Assembly (NCBI RefSeq): GCF_018860155.1
Contig: NZ_JAHKNI010000002.1
Span: 536,713 to 600,712, forward strand
Source: Nocardia albiluteola
Lineage (GTDB): Bacteria > Actinomycetota > Actinomycetes > Mycobacteriales > Mycobacteriaceae
DNA length: 64,000 nucleotides
Reading direction: 5' to 3'
Shown piece by piece: positions 35,386 through 45,287 of this stretch. Within the stretch, counting starts at the first letter, position 1; each line of letters starts with the position of its first letter. The notes under the pieces were generated by a model. It had not been told where the DNA came from. It saw only the letters and a program-made list of their open reading frames with translations, and did not search any database. Position numbers and translations under genes: made by a program.

Positions 35386-36425
35386 GTGCGATGATCGTCA
35401 TGGGCATCGAAAGCTCCTGCGACGAAACGGGAGTCGGCATCGTCCGGTGGCGTGCCGACGGCACCTGCGAGCTGCTCGCCGACGAGGTCGCCTCGAGCGT
35501 CGAACAGCACGCACGGTTCGGCGGCGTGGTACCCGAGATCGCCTCGCGGGCACATCTGGAGGCGATCGTCCCGGCGATGCGGCGGGCGCTGGCCGCGGCC
35601 GGCATCGCCAAGCCCGACGCGCTGGCGGTGACGATCGGCCCCGGCCTCGCCGGTGCGTTGCTGGTCGGGGTCGCGGCCGCGAAAGCCTATGCGGCGGCGT
35701 GGGATATCCCGCTGTACGCGCTGAACCATCTCGGCGGCCACGTCGCCGTCGACACCCTCGAACACGGCCCGATGCCGCCATGCGTGGCGCTGCTGGTCTC
35801 GGGTGGCCACACCCACCTGCTGCACGTGACCGATCTGGCCGAGCCGATCGTCGAGCTCGGCAGCACCGTCGACGACGCCGCCGGCGAGGCCTTCGACAAG
35901 GTGGCGCGGCTGCTGGACATGGGCTACCCCGGCGGCCCCGCGCTGGATGCCGCCGCGGCGCACGGTGATCCGAAGGCCATCGCGTTCCCGCGCGGCATGA
36001 CCGGCCCGCGCGATGCCCGCTACGACTTCTCCTTCTCCGGGTTGAAGACCGCCGTCGCACGGTATGTCGAGGCCGCCCAGCGCGAGGGCCGGGAGCTGCC
36101 GATACCCGATATCGCGGCCTCGTTCCAGGAGGCGGTAGCGGATGTGCTGACCCTCAAGGCGATTCGCGCGACGCAGGACGTCGGCGTGGACACCCTGGTG
36201 CTCGGCGGCGGCGCCACCGCGAATTCCCGCATCCGGTCGATGGCGCAAGAACGCTGTGCCGCAGCCGGTGTCACCCTGCGGGTGCCCAAGCCCCGGTTGT
36301 GCACCGACAACGGCGTGATGATCGCGACCCTGGGCGCACACGTCATCGCGGGTGGGGCCAAGCCCTCATCGCTCACCGTCGCAACGGATCCCGGCCTGCC
36401 GGTCTCCACCAGCCAGCTGCCGTAA
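35382..36425 (+). CDS. tsaD: tRNA t6A threonylcarbamoyltransferase TsaD
   Basis: 347-aa catalytic subunit that transfers the threonylcarbamoyl group to A37 of ANN-decoding tRNAs. '[15 protein letters not shown]' starts the fold, '[16 protein letters not shown]' and 'NHLGGHVAV' supply the metal-binding His residues, and '[10 protein letters not shown]' and '[14 protein letters not shown]' are nucleotide-binding loops. The start GTG at 35382 overlaps rimI; the ATG at 35391 is an alternative. It ends the operon, directly abutting the convergent LysR gene (no gap). Confidence 0.97.
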   Translation: MSAMIVMGIESSCDETGVGIVRWRADGTCELLADEVASSVEQHARFGGVVPEIASRAHLEAIVPAMRRALAAAGIAKPDALAVTIGPGLAGALLVGVAAAKAYAAAWDIPLYALNHLGGHVAVDTLEHGPMPPCVALLVSGGHTHLLHVTDLAEPIVELGSTVDDAAGEAFDKVARLLDMGYPGGPALDAAAAHGDPKAIAFPRGMTGPRDARYDFSFSGLKTAVARYVEAAQREGRELPIPDIAASFQEAVADVLTLKAIRATQDVGVDTLVLGGGATANSRIRSMAQERCAAAGVTLRVPKPRLCTDNGVMIATLGAHVIAGGAKPSSLTVATDPGLPVSTSQLP

Positions 36426-37322
36426 TCAGCCAGTGGCCAGCTCGGCCAGCTCGGCGATCTTCGGATAGTCGTTGGACGACAGCCAGATCAGGATCGCGCG
36501 CGCGTCCGGCATGCCGGTGAAAGGCACGAACATCACGCCGGGATGGGCGAAATGCGAGGGCATGGCCGCCGTGGTCAGGAACACCCCGTCCCCATGTGCG
36601 ACGGCGCTGAGCATCTCGGGCTCGGTCCGCGCCTGGGGGCCGCGGCGGATCGGGCGGCCGGACGGGGTGGTCTCCGGCGGCCAGAATTCGCGGGCGAATT
36701 CGGGCGTGACGGCCGGATCGGGTCCGATCACCGGGAGTTCGGCCAGATCCTCCAGATCCGCCGAGCCGCGCCCAGCCAGCGGATGGGTGCGTGCGACGGC
36801 CAGCATGCGCGGGTAGGTGGCCAGCACCGGGCCGATCATCATATCCGGCTGCTGGATCGGCGCCAGGCACACCTGCACGTCGACCTCGCCGCGGCGCAGC
36901 GGGCCCAGGATGTCGATCCACGGGACCTGGATCCGCGTGATGGTGCAGTCCGGATGGCGTGCCCGGAACCGGGCCATTCCGGTGTCCAGCGCGGAGGCAT
37001 ACGGGCCCAGGAAGCCCACCCGGACGCCGCGCGCGGCCCGGCGGGTATCGATGATGGCCCGGCGCAGGTCGGCGAAGGCGGGCCGGACGCCGGCCAGTAG
37101 CTGCTCGCCGAAGGCATTGAGGGTGACGCGACGGCTGGTGCGGTGGAACAGCTGCCGCCCGATGCGGCGCTCCAGTGTCCGGATCAGCTGGCTCACCCGC
37201 GGCTGGGACAGCCCGAGCCGGGCCGCGGTACGGCCGAAGTGGAGCTCTTCCGCCAGTACCAGGAAAGCCTGCAGTTCGACGGGGTCGATACGGTCCGTAT
37301 CGGAGTTCTCAACCATAAACAT
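36426..37322 (-). CDS. LysR-family transcriptional regulator
   Basis: 298-aa LysR protein. The N-terminal winged HTH (about residues 13-72) reads 'LQAFLVLAEELHFGRTAARL' and 'QPRVSQLIRTLERRIG'; a periplasmic-binding-like effector domain follows. It is divergent from ubiX-ubiD, so it most likely regulates them in response to an aromatic acid. The start could be ATG 37322 or ATG 37316; a T-N11-A palindrome overlaps this point. Confidence 0.92.
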   Translation of the reverse strand: MFMVENSDTDRIDPVELQAFLVLAEELHFGRTAARLGLSQPRVSQLIRTLERRIGRQLFHRTSRRVTLNAFGEQLLAGVRPAFADLRRAIIDTRRAARGVRVGFLGPYASALDTGMARFRARHPDCTITRIQVPWIDILGPLRRGEVDVQVCLAPIQQPDMMIGPVLATYPRMLAVARTHPLAGRGSADLEDLAELPVIGPDPAVTPEFAREFWPPETTPSGRPIRRGPQARTEPEMLSAVAHGDGVFLTTAAMPSHFAHPGVMFVPFTGMPDARAILIWLSSNDYPKIAELAELATG

Positions 37323-37329
37323 CGCTTAT
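37315..37329. promoter_or_regulatory. Candidate LysR operator (T-N11-A)
   Basis: ATAAACATCGCTTAT: an ATAA-N7-TTAT palindrome with exact T-N11-A spacing, between the LysR gene and ubiX. It overlaps the LysR start codons, consistent with autoregulation. Confidence 0.55.
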
Positions 37330-37386
37330 TGATTGTGCCGAATTTGCCCGTTGATGACGAGTCATGACGACGACGAAGCTGGTTCG

Positions 37387-37974
37387 GTGAGTGAGGAACG
37401 GCGATTGATAGTCGGGATCAGCGGCGCCACCGGCATCGCCTACGGGATCCGGGTGCTGGAGCTGGCCCGCAAGGCCGGGGTGCAGACCCACCTCGTGGTG
37501 ACCCCGGCCGGGCAGCAGACCCGCGCCTACGAGACCGGGCTGAGCGCGCGGGATCTGGCCGCCATGGCCGATGTGGTGCATCGGCCCGCCGATATCGGCG
37601 CGTCCATCGCGTCGGGTTCGTTCCGCACCGCCGGAATGATCGTGGCGCCGTGCTCGATCCGCAGCCTGTCGGCGATCGCCTACGCCAACAACGACAACCT
37701 GCTCACCCGCGCCGCCGACGTGACCCTGAAGGAACGCCGGCGGCTGGTGCTGATGGTGCGCGAGACCCCGCTCACGCTGGCGCATCTGCGCGCCATGACC
37801 GCGGTCACCGAGATGGGCGGCATCGTCATGCCCCCGGTCCCGGCCTTCTACCTGAACCCCGGCTCGGTCGCCGACATCGTCGATCACACCGCGGGCCGCG
37901 CGCTGGACCTGCTGGGGATCGACGTGCCGGACCTGCCGCGCTGGGGCGAGACCGCCGTTACCGCAAGCGAATAG
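37387..37974 (+). CDS. ubiX: UbiX-like flavin prenyltransferase
   Basis: 195-aa enzyme that prenylates FMN to make the prFMN cofactor of UbiD decarboxylases. 'LIVGISGATGIAYG' is the FMN-binding start; 'ASGSFRTAGMIVAPCS', 'AYANNDNLLTRAADV', 'KERRRLVLMVRETP' and 'VMPPVPAFY' are family motifs. GTG 37387 is chosen because homology begins just after it; ATG 37354 would add 11 residues. It lies 56 bp before its partner ubiD. Confidence 0.92.
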   Translation: MSEERRLIVGISGATGIAYGIRVLELARKAGVQTHLVVTPAGQQTRAYETGLSARDLAAMADVVHRPADIGASIASGSFRTAGMIVAPCSIRSLSAIAYANNDNLLTRAADVTLKERRRLVLMVRETPLTLAHLRAMTAVTEMGGIVMPPVPAFYLNPGSVADIVDHTAGRALDLLGIDVPDLPRWGETAVTASE

Positions 37975-38030
37975 AACGTCGCGGCGCGCCGTACGGCCGC
38001 CGATGCCCGAGTACGAGAAGGAAAGAGCCT

Positions 38031-39518
38031 GTGGCACATCTGAAGAGCCTTCGCGAGTTCATCGATGCGCTCACCGAGATCGGTGAGATCCAGCGCGTCG
38101 ACGCCGAGGTCGACTGGAACCTGGAGTTGGGCGCGATCATTCGCCGCTCCTACGACCGCAAGGCCCCGGCCCCGCTGTTCACCAACATTACCGGCTATCA
38201 GGACAGCGGGTTCCGGGTGCTGGGTGCGCCGGGCGGACTGTCCGGGCCCAGCCATCCGCTGGCGCGAATCGCGTTGGCGCTCGGCCTGCCCGCGAACGCG
38301 CCGGGGCAGCAGATCGTCGAGACGATCGTCGAGGCCCGGCGCAAGCCGGGCATTCCGCCGGTCCAGGTCCCGGCCGCCACCGCGCCGTGCAAGCAGAACA
38401 TCGTGCGCGGCGACGACATCGATCTGCTGGCGTTCCCGACCCCGCTCATCCACGGCAACGACGGCGGTCGATACATTCAGACCTACGGGATGAACATCGT
38501 CAAGACTCCGGACGGTTCGTGGACCAACTGGTCGATCAACCGCATGATGATTGCCGGTCGAAACACCTTGGCCTGCCTCATTCCCGGGCCGCAGCACCTG
38601 GGTATCATTCGCGCCAAGTGGGCCGAGCAGGGCAAGCCCATGCCGATCGCTCTCGCGCTGGGGGTCGAGCCCGGCCTGCCGTTCGTCGGGGCCATGCCGC
38701 TGCCCGAGGGCGCGGACGAATCCCATTTCCTCGGAGCGCTGTTCGGCGAGGGCATCGAGGTGGTGCCCGCCGAGACCGTGGATGTGCTGGTCCCCGCCAC
38801 CGCCGAGATCGTCATCGAGGGGCATATCGCCTTCGACGAGACGGTGCCGGAGGGGCCGATGAACGAATACCCCGGCTACAACGCCGTTGAATCCTCGGAG
38901 AAGCCGGTCTTCCACGTCTCCGCCATCACCTACCGCGACGGCGCGATTCTCCCGGTGGTGGCCGCCGGGCCGCCGGTGGAGGAGGACCACACCGCCACCG
39001 GCACGATGCACGCCGCCGAGATCCTCTACCAGTTGCGCGAGGCCGGGCTGCCGATCGCCTCGACCTGGTTCTCGTACGAATCGGCGCTGCACTGGCTTGT
39101 TGTCGCCGCTGATTCCGACTGGCACGACAAGCTGCCGGTGTCCTCGGGTGAGCTCGCGCAGCGGGTCGGCGAGATCGTCTTCGCGGGCAAGGCCGGTTTC
39201 GGGGTTCCGAAGGTGTTGTTGGTGGAGAACGACATCGACATCACCAATGTGAACGAGATCGTCTGGGCCTTCGCCACCCGCGCCCACCCCGAACACGGTG
39301 AGGTCCACTTCCCTGCCGAACTCACCGCCGCCCTCTCGGTCTATCTCTCCGAGGTCGAACAGCATTCGTACCGAGCGGGCAAGGTCATCTACAACTGCCT
39401 GTTGGCCGACCTTTTCGACGAATCCCAGCGCCCCATCAAGGGCAGCTTCGAAAACGGCTGGCCCACCGCGACTCAGCAGCGTGTCCTGGCCCGCTGGCAG
39501 GAATACGGCTACCGCTGA
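38031..39518 (+). CDS. ubiD: UbiD-family prFMN-dependent decarboxylase
   Basis: 495-aa reversible (hetero)aromatic or acrylic acid decarboxylase. Start GTG 38031 after AAGGAAAG. Conserved stretches include 'TYGMNIVKTPDGSWTNWSINRMM', here the prFMN/metal-binding region (shown in part), 'PEGPMNEYPGY' carrying a catalytic-loop Glu, and 'ENDIDITNVNEIVWAFATR'. Members of this branch act on protocatechuate, gallate, 4-hydroxybenzoate, vanillate or pyrrole-2-carboxylate; I cannot choose between them. With ubiX and LysR it forms a complete inducible decarboxylase module, not ubiquinone synthesis. Confidence 0.93.
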   Translation: MAHLKSLREFIDALTEIGEIQRVDAEVDWNLELGAIIRRSYDRKAPAPLFTNITGYQDSGFRVLGAPGGLSGPSHPLARIALALGLPANAPGQQIVETIVEARRKPGIPPVQVPAATAPCKQNIVRGDDIDLLAFPTPLIHGNDGGRYIQTYGMNIVKTPDGSWTNWSINRMMIAGRNTLACLIPGPQHLGIIRAKWAEQGKPMPIALALGVEPGLPFVGAMPLPEGADESHFLGALFGEGIEVVPAETVDVLVPATAEIVIEGHIAFDETVPEGPMNEYPGYNAVESSEKPVFHVSAITYRDGAILPVVAAGPPVEEDHTATGTMHAAEILYQLREAGLPIASTWFSYESALHWLVVAADSDWHDKLPVSSGELAQRVGEIVFAGKAGFGVPKVLLVENDIDITNVNEIVWAFATRAHPEHGEVHFPAELTAALSVYLSEVEQHSYRAGKVIYNCLLADLFDESQRPIKGSFENGWPTATQQRVLARWQEYGYR

Positions 39519-39604
39519 CCTGCGATCGCTCGGACGAAACGGCACACCGGCCCAGGCGGTGGAGGTACGGTCCGGGCGCCGAAACTCACTCTGTTGGGAG
39601 GACA

Positions 39605-40270
39605 ATGATGAAGATCGGAATCATCGGCGCAGGGCGCATCGGCGGCAATGTCGCGCGTCAGGCCGTTCGCGCCGGGCACGAGGTCGTGCTGAGCTTTTCG
39701 CGAAATCCCCAGTCGCTGACGGACTTCGCCGCCGAGCTGGGTGAGCGGGCGCGGGCGGGATCGCCGCGCGAGGCGGTGACCGATACCGACCTGACCGTGC
39801 TGGCGGTGCCGTGGAGCACGATCGACAGCGCCGTGCAGCAGGCGGGCGCGCTGGACGGCACGATCGTGGTCGACACCACCAACCAGTTCGGTCCCGGACC
39901 GGGACCGGCGGCCGGGCAGACGCAGGCGGGCTTCAACGCCACCCGCATGCCCGGCGCCCGCTACACGAAGTCCTTCAACACGCTCACCTCCGCCTTCCAG
40001 GAGGAGGTGGTCGGCCGCCCGGTGGACGAGCGGGTCGTGCAGTGGATCTGCGGCGACGACGCCGATGCCAAGGCGGTGGTCGCAGACTTCGTCGCGAGTC
40101 TGGGCTACGTGCCGATCGACCTCGGCGGCATCGCCGGCTGCACGGTCATGGAGTCGCCTCGCCGCCCCGGCGCGGTGTACGGCGAGGAGTACCGCCGCAA
40201 GGACGCCGAGGCCGTCGTCGCCGCGGTCCACGCGGGTGAGGCCATTCCGCCGACGCCCGAATACTCCTGA
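39605..40270 (+). CDS. NAD(P)-binding reductase (F420-dependent NADP reductase-like)
   Basis: 221-aa Rossmann-fold protein. 'MKIGIIGAGRIGGNVARQAVRAGHEVVLSFSRNP' is the dinucleotide site (shown up to the second strand). The architecture matches the NADPH:F420 oxidoreductase / NAD_binding F420 family. Start ATG 39605 follows GGGAGGAC. Whether F420 is the partner is not proven by the sequence. It is followed by a strong bidirectional hairpin. Confidence 0.8.
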   Translation: MMKIGIIGAGRIGGNVARQAVRAGHEVVLSFSRNPQSLTDFAAELGERARAGSPREAVTDTDLTVLAVPWSTIDSAVQQAGALDGTIVVDTTNQFGPGPGPAAGQTQAGFNATRMPGARYTKSFNTLTSAFQEEVVGRPVDERVVQWICGDDADAKAVVADFVASLGYVPIDLGGIAGCTVMESPRRPGAVYGEEYRRKDAEAVVAAVHAGEAIPPTPEYS

Positions 40271-40298
40271 CGCACCACGGTATTACCGTCCGGTCAGA

Positions 40299-40340
40299 CG
40301 AAAGGCCCCGGCGCACCAGCGGTGTCGCCCGGGCCTTTCG
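40299..40340. terminator. Bidirectional terminator
   Basis: CGAAAGGCCC (40299-40308) pairs with GGGCCTTTCG (40331-40340) across a GC-rich loop. It lies between convergent genes, with AAA/TTT flanks serving both strands. Confidence 0.8.
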
Positions 40341-40355
40341 TCGATAGCTGTGCGC

Positions 40356-41969
40356 TCAGTGCTTTTCGGTGCCGTCCGGGTTGAGGATCAGCTGGGCGCC
40401 CTTCGGGCTGGAGAAGTCGAACATGCCCGTCAGGTCGCCGGCGGTGGTCTCGGACGAGCCGTTGCCCAGGGCGGGCAGGGACCAGTTGCTCTCGATGAAT
40501 TTCACGATCGAGGTCTCATCGGTCTGGGTATGGTCGACGAAGTTGGCCTTGGAGTACGGCGAGATGGCCAGCAGCGGCAGGCGCGGGCCGGTGCCGCAGC
40601 GGCCCTGGTGGTCGCCCAGCGCCGGTTTGGTCGCGCACGGGGCGTAGACGTCGGCGTCGCTCTTGGAGCCGTTGATCACCGGACCGGCCACGTGGTCGTA
40701 CCAGCCGTCGGAGTCGTCGTAGGCGATGAAGACCGCGGTGGACTTCCAGTCGGGGGACTGCTGCAGCGTGTTGATCGTGTCGGTCACGAAGTGCTGCTCG
40801 TCGATCGGATCGGAGTATCCGGCGTGCCCGTCCTGGTATTCGGCGGCCTTGACGTAGCTCACCGCGGGCAGCTTCCCGGCCTTGGCGGCCTGCGCGAACC
40901 ACTCCAGCCCGTACTGGTGGTTCGCCGCCCCGTTGTGGCCGACCTCGTCCAGCGAGGCGGGGGCGGTGTGGTGCTCGTTCGCGGTGGACTTGAAGTACTG
41001 GAACGGCTCGTGGTGCGGACTGTAGTCGGCGACCTGCTGGCCGCCGAGGTTCGCGTGCTTGGTGCCGCAGACGGCCTTCCCGGCGTTCTTCCCGGTCGGG
41101 GTGAATCCGCCCTGGAACCAGCCCCAGGTGATGTTCTTGTCGTTCAGTTCGTCACCGATGTTCTTGCCCTGCATGGACATCAGGTTGTCGGTGGTGGTGT
41201 GGCCCTTGTTCGAGCAGTCGTCGAAGGCCGGGTCGGCGTCGTCGATATCGGAGCCGACGCCGTTCGCGTCCGGCGCGGCCACCAGCTTCGGATCCTTCAC
41301 CGGCTGGCCGGATTTCGCGTCGACGGCCTGCGCGCCGTAGGTCTGCGCGGCGGTCACCTCCAGCGCGCCCGGCGTGGACGGGCCGAAGGTGGTGCCGAAG
41401 GAGTTGTCGCTCATCGCATAGTGCTGGGCGTAGTTCCACATGGCGGTGACGGTGTTGCCGTCGTAGTAGTCCATGACGATCCCGTTGGGGCCGTACTCGG
41501 CCGGGCACTCGTCCTTCTGGGTCTTCTGGACGAACTGATCCATCTTGCCGTTGTCGAACGCCTCCTGCTCCGCGGTGTAGGAGTGGTCCTGGTCGCAGGT
41601 CATGGCCTGCGTGGGGCCCAGACGCTGGGGCTGGAACAGATTCGGGTTGTGCTGCAGCAGATCCGGGGTCAGCCCGTTCACCGCCGGGGTGCCCGCCGCC
41701 GCGGTGAACGGCACGCCGTCGGCATTGGTCGCGTTCGGGTAGGTGCCGAAATAGTGGTCGAAGGAGATGTTCTCGTCGTACAGGACCACGATGTGCTTGA
41801 TCGGGGTCGTGGTCGCGCCCGAGCCGTCGGCGGCGGGAGCCGACGAGGAGGAGCACCCGGCGGCCGCTAGCAGCCCGGCCGCCGCGACCGCGGTGATGAC
41901 CGTGCGGCGCTTGCGCTGCCTGCCGCGGCCGAAGGCCCGCGTGTGCCACGCCTGGGAGCCTGTGCTCAC
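40356..41969 (-). CDS. Phosphoesterase (phospholipase C/acid phosphatase-like) lipoprotein
   Basis: 537-aa exported phosphoesterase of the PF04185 family. The GTG at 41969 is preceded by AGGAGGAG. The N-terminus is basic, then hydrophobic with lipobox 'LLAAAGC' (a lipoprotein rather than the Tat type of mycobacterial Plc). 'HIVVLYDENISFDHYFGTYP' is the family signature with the metal/nucleophile region (usually ENRSFDHYFG). Later 'HHEPFQYF', 'IAYDDSDGWYDHV' and 'GPRLPLLAISPYSK' are also typical. It may cleave phospholipids or phosphate esters outside the cell. It is monocistronic. Confidence 0.88.
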   Translation of the reverse strand: MSTGSQAWHTRAFGRGRQRKRRTVITAVAAAGLLAAAGCSSSSAPAADGSGATTTPIKHIVVLYDENISFDHYFGTYPNATNADGVPFTAAAGTPAVNGLTPDLLQHNPNLFQPQRLGPTQAMTCDQDHSYTAEQEAFDNGKMDQFVQKTQKDECPAEYGPNGIVMDYYDGNTVTAMWNYAQHYAMSDNSFGTTFGPSTPGALEVTAAQTYGAQAVDAKSGQPVKDPKLVAAPDANGVGSDIDDADPAFDDCSNKGHTTTDNLMSMQGKNIGDELNDKNITWGWFQGGFTPTGKNAGKAVCGTKHANLGGQQVADYSPHHEPFQYFKSTANEHHTAPASLDEVGHNGAANHQYGLEWFAQAAKAGKLPAVSYVKAAEYQDGHAGYSDPIDEQHFVTDTINTLQQSPDWKSTAVFIAYDDSDGWYDHVAGPVINGSKSDADVYAPCATKPALGDHQGRCGTGPRLPLLAISPYSKANFVDHTQTDETSIVKFIESNWSLPALGNGSSETTAGDLTGMFDFSSPKGAQLILNPDGTEKH

Positions 41970-42162
41970 ATCTCCTCCTGAAGCATCGTGAGAAATTCCC
42001 GCTCGCCCCACGGCGATAGGAAGTCACACGATAGTCACGATATGAGATTTCCCGCGGATGAACACAGGGCAACGACCGCTTGTCAGCTGAGCGATGTCGC
42101 CGCGTCCGAGGCTCCCCGCGGTGACGCATGCCGCCGCGGCCGGGTGGGTGCCGCGATGCCTG

Positions 42163-43374
42163 TCACGTCAATAATCCGCGCGCGTAATAGTCCGCGTCGT
42201 CGCGCACACCGGGCAGCGCGAAGAAGTATCCGCCCCCGAACGGCGCGATGTAGTCGACCAGCGGCTCGTCCTTCAGCCGGTGCTGCACCGCCTCGAACTG
42301 GGCGCGCGGATCGCGCTGGTAGCACAGGAAGATCAGGCCCTGGTCGAGGTTGCCGGCCTGGTCGTTGCCGCGGTCGTAATTGAAGGCGCGGCGCAGGATC
42401 TGGCTGCTCGCCGTGTCCGGGGTGCGCGGATTGGCCAGGCGGATATGGGAATTGATCGGAATGACCAGGCCCTCGGGATCGTCGGAGTAGTCCGGGAGAT
42501 CGGATTCGTGATCACCGCTCAGCGGCGCACCGGTATCGCGCGCCCGGCCGAACATGTTCTCCTGCTCGGCGATGTCGACCCGATCCCAGAACTCGACCAG
42601 CATCCGGATCAGCCGGATCACCTGGTAGCTGCCACCGACTGCCCAGGCGGGCTCGCCCGCCCCGGTCCACACCAGCTGCTCGAGGTCGCCGCCGCCCGGG
42701 TTGGCGATGCCGTCCTTGAATCCGAACAGATTTCGCGGGGTTCCGGACGGGCGCGGTGGGCTGAGGAAACCGTTTGCCCGCCAACGCGGTTGCATCGCGC
42801 CGCGGGTGGCGCGGGTGATGTCGCGCAGGGCGTGCACGCAGGTGTCGGCGTCGGGCGCGGTCAGCTGCAGGCTCAGATCGCCGTGGCACCAGGCGGATTG
42901 GAGGGCGTCGTTGGGGAAGACGGGCATCGGCGTCAGGCCCGCCGGGCGCCTGCCGGACAGCCCGAAGCGGTCGTCGAACAGCGACGATCCGACACCGACG
43001 GTGATCATCGGCCCGCCGGGCGGCACGTCGGGCCCGAGCACGCCGCTGTCGGCCGGGGGAGCGGTGATGCCGACCGCCGGTGGCGGGCCGCCGATGCTCA
43101 GGACGCGTGCCCGCTCGGTCAGCGTGCGGAACAGATCGGTGAGCTCGGCCCGGTCCTGCGCGATGACATCGAAGGCGGCGACGATCGTCTGCGAGCCGGG
43201 CGGGGGCGGATCGGCGATCCCGGCCTGGTGGATCCCGTGAAACGAGGGCGGCAGTCGATTCGCGATCGTGCCGGGCAGGGCGGACGCGCTGGTGACGGCG
43301 CCGCCCACCCCGGCGGCGCCGGCAACCAGCGCACTGCGCAGAAACCCGCGCCGGCTCGGCGGATTCGCGGTCAC
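42163..43374 (-). CDS. efeB: Dyp-type heme peroxidase (EfeB-like)
   Basis: 403-aa Tat-exported peroxidase. The signal has the twin-arginine motif '[10 protein letters not shown]'. The Dyp signature '[10 protein letters not shown]' (GxxDG) and the proximal heme His in '[11 protein letters not shown]' are present. EfeB extracts or oxidises heme/ferrous iron at the envelope. It lies 208 bp downstream of efeO on the same strand, giving an EfeO-EfeB pair. Confidence 0.93.
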   Translation of the reverse strand: MTANPPSRRGFLRSALVAGAAGVGGAVTSASALPGTIANRLPPSFHGIHQAGIADPPPPGSQTIVAAFDVIAQDRAELTDLFRTLTERARVLSIGGPPPAVGITAPPADSGVLGPDVPPGGPMITVGVGSSLFDDRFGLSGRRPAGLTPMPVFPNDALQSAWCHGDLSLQLTAPDADTCVHALRDITRATRGAMQPRWRANGFLSPPRPSGTPRNLFGFKDGIANPGGGDLEQLVWTGAGEPAWAVGGSYQVIRLIRMLVEFWDRVDIAEQENMFGRARDTGAPLSGDHESDLPDYSDDPEGLVIPINSHIRLANPRTPDTASSQILRRAFNYDRGNDQAGNLDQGLIFLCYQRDPRAQFEAVQHRLKDEPLVDYIAPFGGGYFFALPGVRDDADYYARGLLT

Positions 43375-43582
43375 AGCCCCACCTCCCGGACGTCGAGCCT
43401 TCGCACGGCCGGTGCTGTGCCGGGGATTCGTGGTTGCCCGCCTGTGGTTCGTTGCCCACGCCCGGAGCCGCCCGAGCCCGGCCGATACGCCGTTGCGTTG
43501 ACGCCGGACGATGCTGTTGCGAGCGTTCCTGTGTGGTGTCCGGTCGCGGGGTGGCGATGTGGGCGTCGCGTGCTGTGCCCGC

Positions 43583-44875
43583 TCACTGGAACGTCTTTCG
43601 CGGCGTGCAGATGGTGGCGATCGGGGCCAGGTACTCGAGCAACTGGCTCAGGGTGCCGTTCAGGTGCTGCCGGTCGGCGAGGCTCAGCGCGGCCACCGGA
43701 GTCCACGTGCCGTTCGTATGGTGGCTGTTCACAAGGGATTCGAAGCGGTCGAGCCAAGTGGTGACCTGGGGCAGTTGCGGGTAGCGGGAGCGCAGGAGCG
43801 GGTCCAGCACGGTCAGGAGTTCGCGGGTTCCGGCGACATTGGCTGTGGCCGTGGCCAAGCCGGTGCCGCTGCCGTAGTCGGCCTGGCCGGTCAGCTCGAA
43901 TTGCAGTGTGTTCTCCAGGATTTCGTGGGTGCGCAGACCGAGGTCCAGCAGCGGGACCTGCATCGAGGGGAAGGCCGCGACGAGGGCGTGCACGGTGTCG
44001 TCCAGTTGGCCGGTGGCTCCGGCGAGCGCAGTGAGCGGCTCACCGTGCCAGAGGCCGTACTCGAGCCGGTGGAAGCCGGTGAACTGCGGGTCCGCGGTGC
44101 CGCCCGGCAGGCCAGCCGCCGCGCCCGGCGGGCCCGGAGGAGGCAGCTTGCGTAACCACGCAGGGTCCTCGGAAGCGGCGACAGTAGACACGGCCCGGCC
44201 GTCGAGCTTGTCGTCGAAATCGGCGAAGGCGTCGTAGGCGGCGCCGAGCCGCTCGTAGTCGAGGTGGGCGGTCAGCCAGGCGGTGCGGGCCGCGGCGGCG
44301 TCGCCGCCGTCGACCGCGGCGCGCAGCGCATCGGTATCGGTCGCCAGCGTGGACAGCCCCGCCGCGACGTAGTCCGTGTACTGCTTGTCGGGCCCGTACA
44401 GGTTCTCGGCGGTGACGGGCTGGATCGCGGCGGCCGTCCGGGATGGTGAGGAGGCGGAGCTTGCGGAGCCGACTGGGCGGGTAAGCACAGGCTTACCGGG
44501 GATGGTGATCTTGGGCCCGGTGATCAGCGCGTTGTCCGATCCCTCCATCGCGCATCGGACCGCGAACGTCCCGCCGCCGAGGTTCACCCGCGTGCCGCGG
44601 GTGGTGTTCGGCCCGATATTGGGAATCTCGGCGTAGATCGCGCCGGTGCCCGCATCGATGAGATCGGCGGTGGTGGGATTGGACCCGGTATTGCGGAAGT
44701 ACAGCGTCTGCTGCCCGGCATGCGGATCGGACCAGCCGGTGCCACAGGCGTTCTCGGACACCTGGATGACCTGCTGAGCGCGGACCGGGGCATGTCCGCA
44801 GGCACTCACACCCATCGTCGCGGCGGCCGCAACGATGGCCGCGACAGTGCCGCGCGCCGGTCCCTTCCTGTCCAT
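43583..44875 (-). CDS. efeO: EfeO-type iron-uptake lipoprotein
   Basis: 430-aa lipoprotein. After lipobox 'GVSAC' comes a cupredoxin-like domain (to about residue 130), then the M75/imelysin domain with '[11 protein letters not shown]', the iron-binding HxxE in '[11 protein letters not shown]', and '[14 protein letters not shown]'. EfeO captures ferric/ferrous iron for the EfeU permease. Residues about 232-250 are an extra loop ('[18 protein letters not shown]') just before HxxE, encoded by the dispersed repeat at 44127-44183 and including a rare TTA codon. No efeU gene is present on either side. Start ATG 44875, with a weak ribosome site. Confidence 0.9.
   Translation of the reverse strand: MDRKGPARGTVAAIVAAAATMGVSACGHAPVRAQQVIQVSENACGTGWSDPHAGQQTLYFRNTGSNPTTADLIDAGTGAIYAEIPNIGPNTTRGTRVNLGGGTFAVRCAMEGSDNALITGPKITIPGKPVLTRPVGSASSASSPSRTAAAIQPVTAENLYGPDKQYTDYVAAGLSTLATDTDALRAAVDGGDAAAARTAWLTAHLDYERLGAAYDAFADFDDKLDGRAVSTVAASEDPAWLRKLPPPGPPGAAAGLPGGTADPQFTGFHRLEYGLWHGEPLTALAGATGQLDDTVHALVAAFPSMQVPLLDLGLRTHEILENTLQFELTGQADYGSGTGLATATANVAGTRELLTVLDPLLRSRYPQLPQVTTWLDRFESLVNSHHTNGTWTPVAALSLADRQHLNGTLSQLLEYLAPIATICTPRKTFQ
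44127..44183. repeat. 57-bp dispersed repeat, copy A (inside efeO)
   Basis: Nearly identical to 49441-49498 behind groEL1. The centre CTTGCGT-AACC-ACGCAGG forms a 7-bp hairpin with one G-T wobble. Inside efeO it adds about 19 codons in frame. Confidence 0.8.
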
Positions 44876-45287
44876 ATCTCGCGAAAGCCTACGGGATCCG
44901 GACACCCCGCGGCCGGGCCGTACGAGCTGTACCGCCACTATTCACGCCCGCGTTGCCACCGCGCGAACATCGGTGGGGCGTCGGCAGAGCTGGACCCGGT
45001 GTCCTTCCGGGAGAGGAGCTGAGGCCACCGATATTCGGTCGGCCCCGGCATCGGCGCGGCCTTCGTCTGTTATGGGTGACGCGCAGTGGTCGTCGAGCGG
45101 CGACGACCGTCTGCTGAGGTCGGCGCCGAGTTGGTGCCGCGCCGGCTCCCGTATCAGGCTCATGCACCAGGGGCATGAAGTGGCTCGTCGGCGGGACCGA
45201 GGATCACATCGTGGGCGACGCGCGACGGTGACATTCACGCGATCCCATGTACGTCGGGCCGCGGATGCGCCGTTCGCGACGGAGGTG
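44876..45287. other. Intergenic region upstream of efeO
   Basis: 410 bp between efeO and the Hsp70-like gene, both minus strand. No convincing gene seen; an efeO promoter is expected. I did not find a clear iron-box palindrome by eye. Confidence 0.55.

Noticed and set aside
44942..45238. 98-codon ORF upstream of efeO
   Set aside because: Arg-rich random-looking translation; not a permease and no hydrophobic segments, so it does not supply EfeU.
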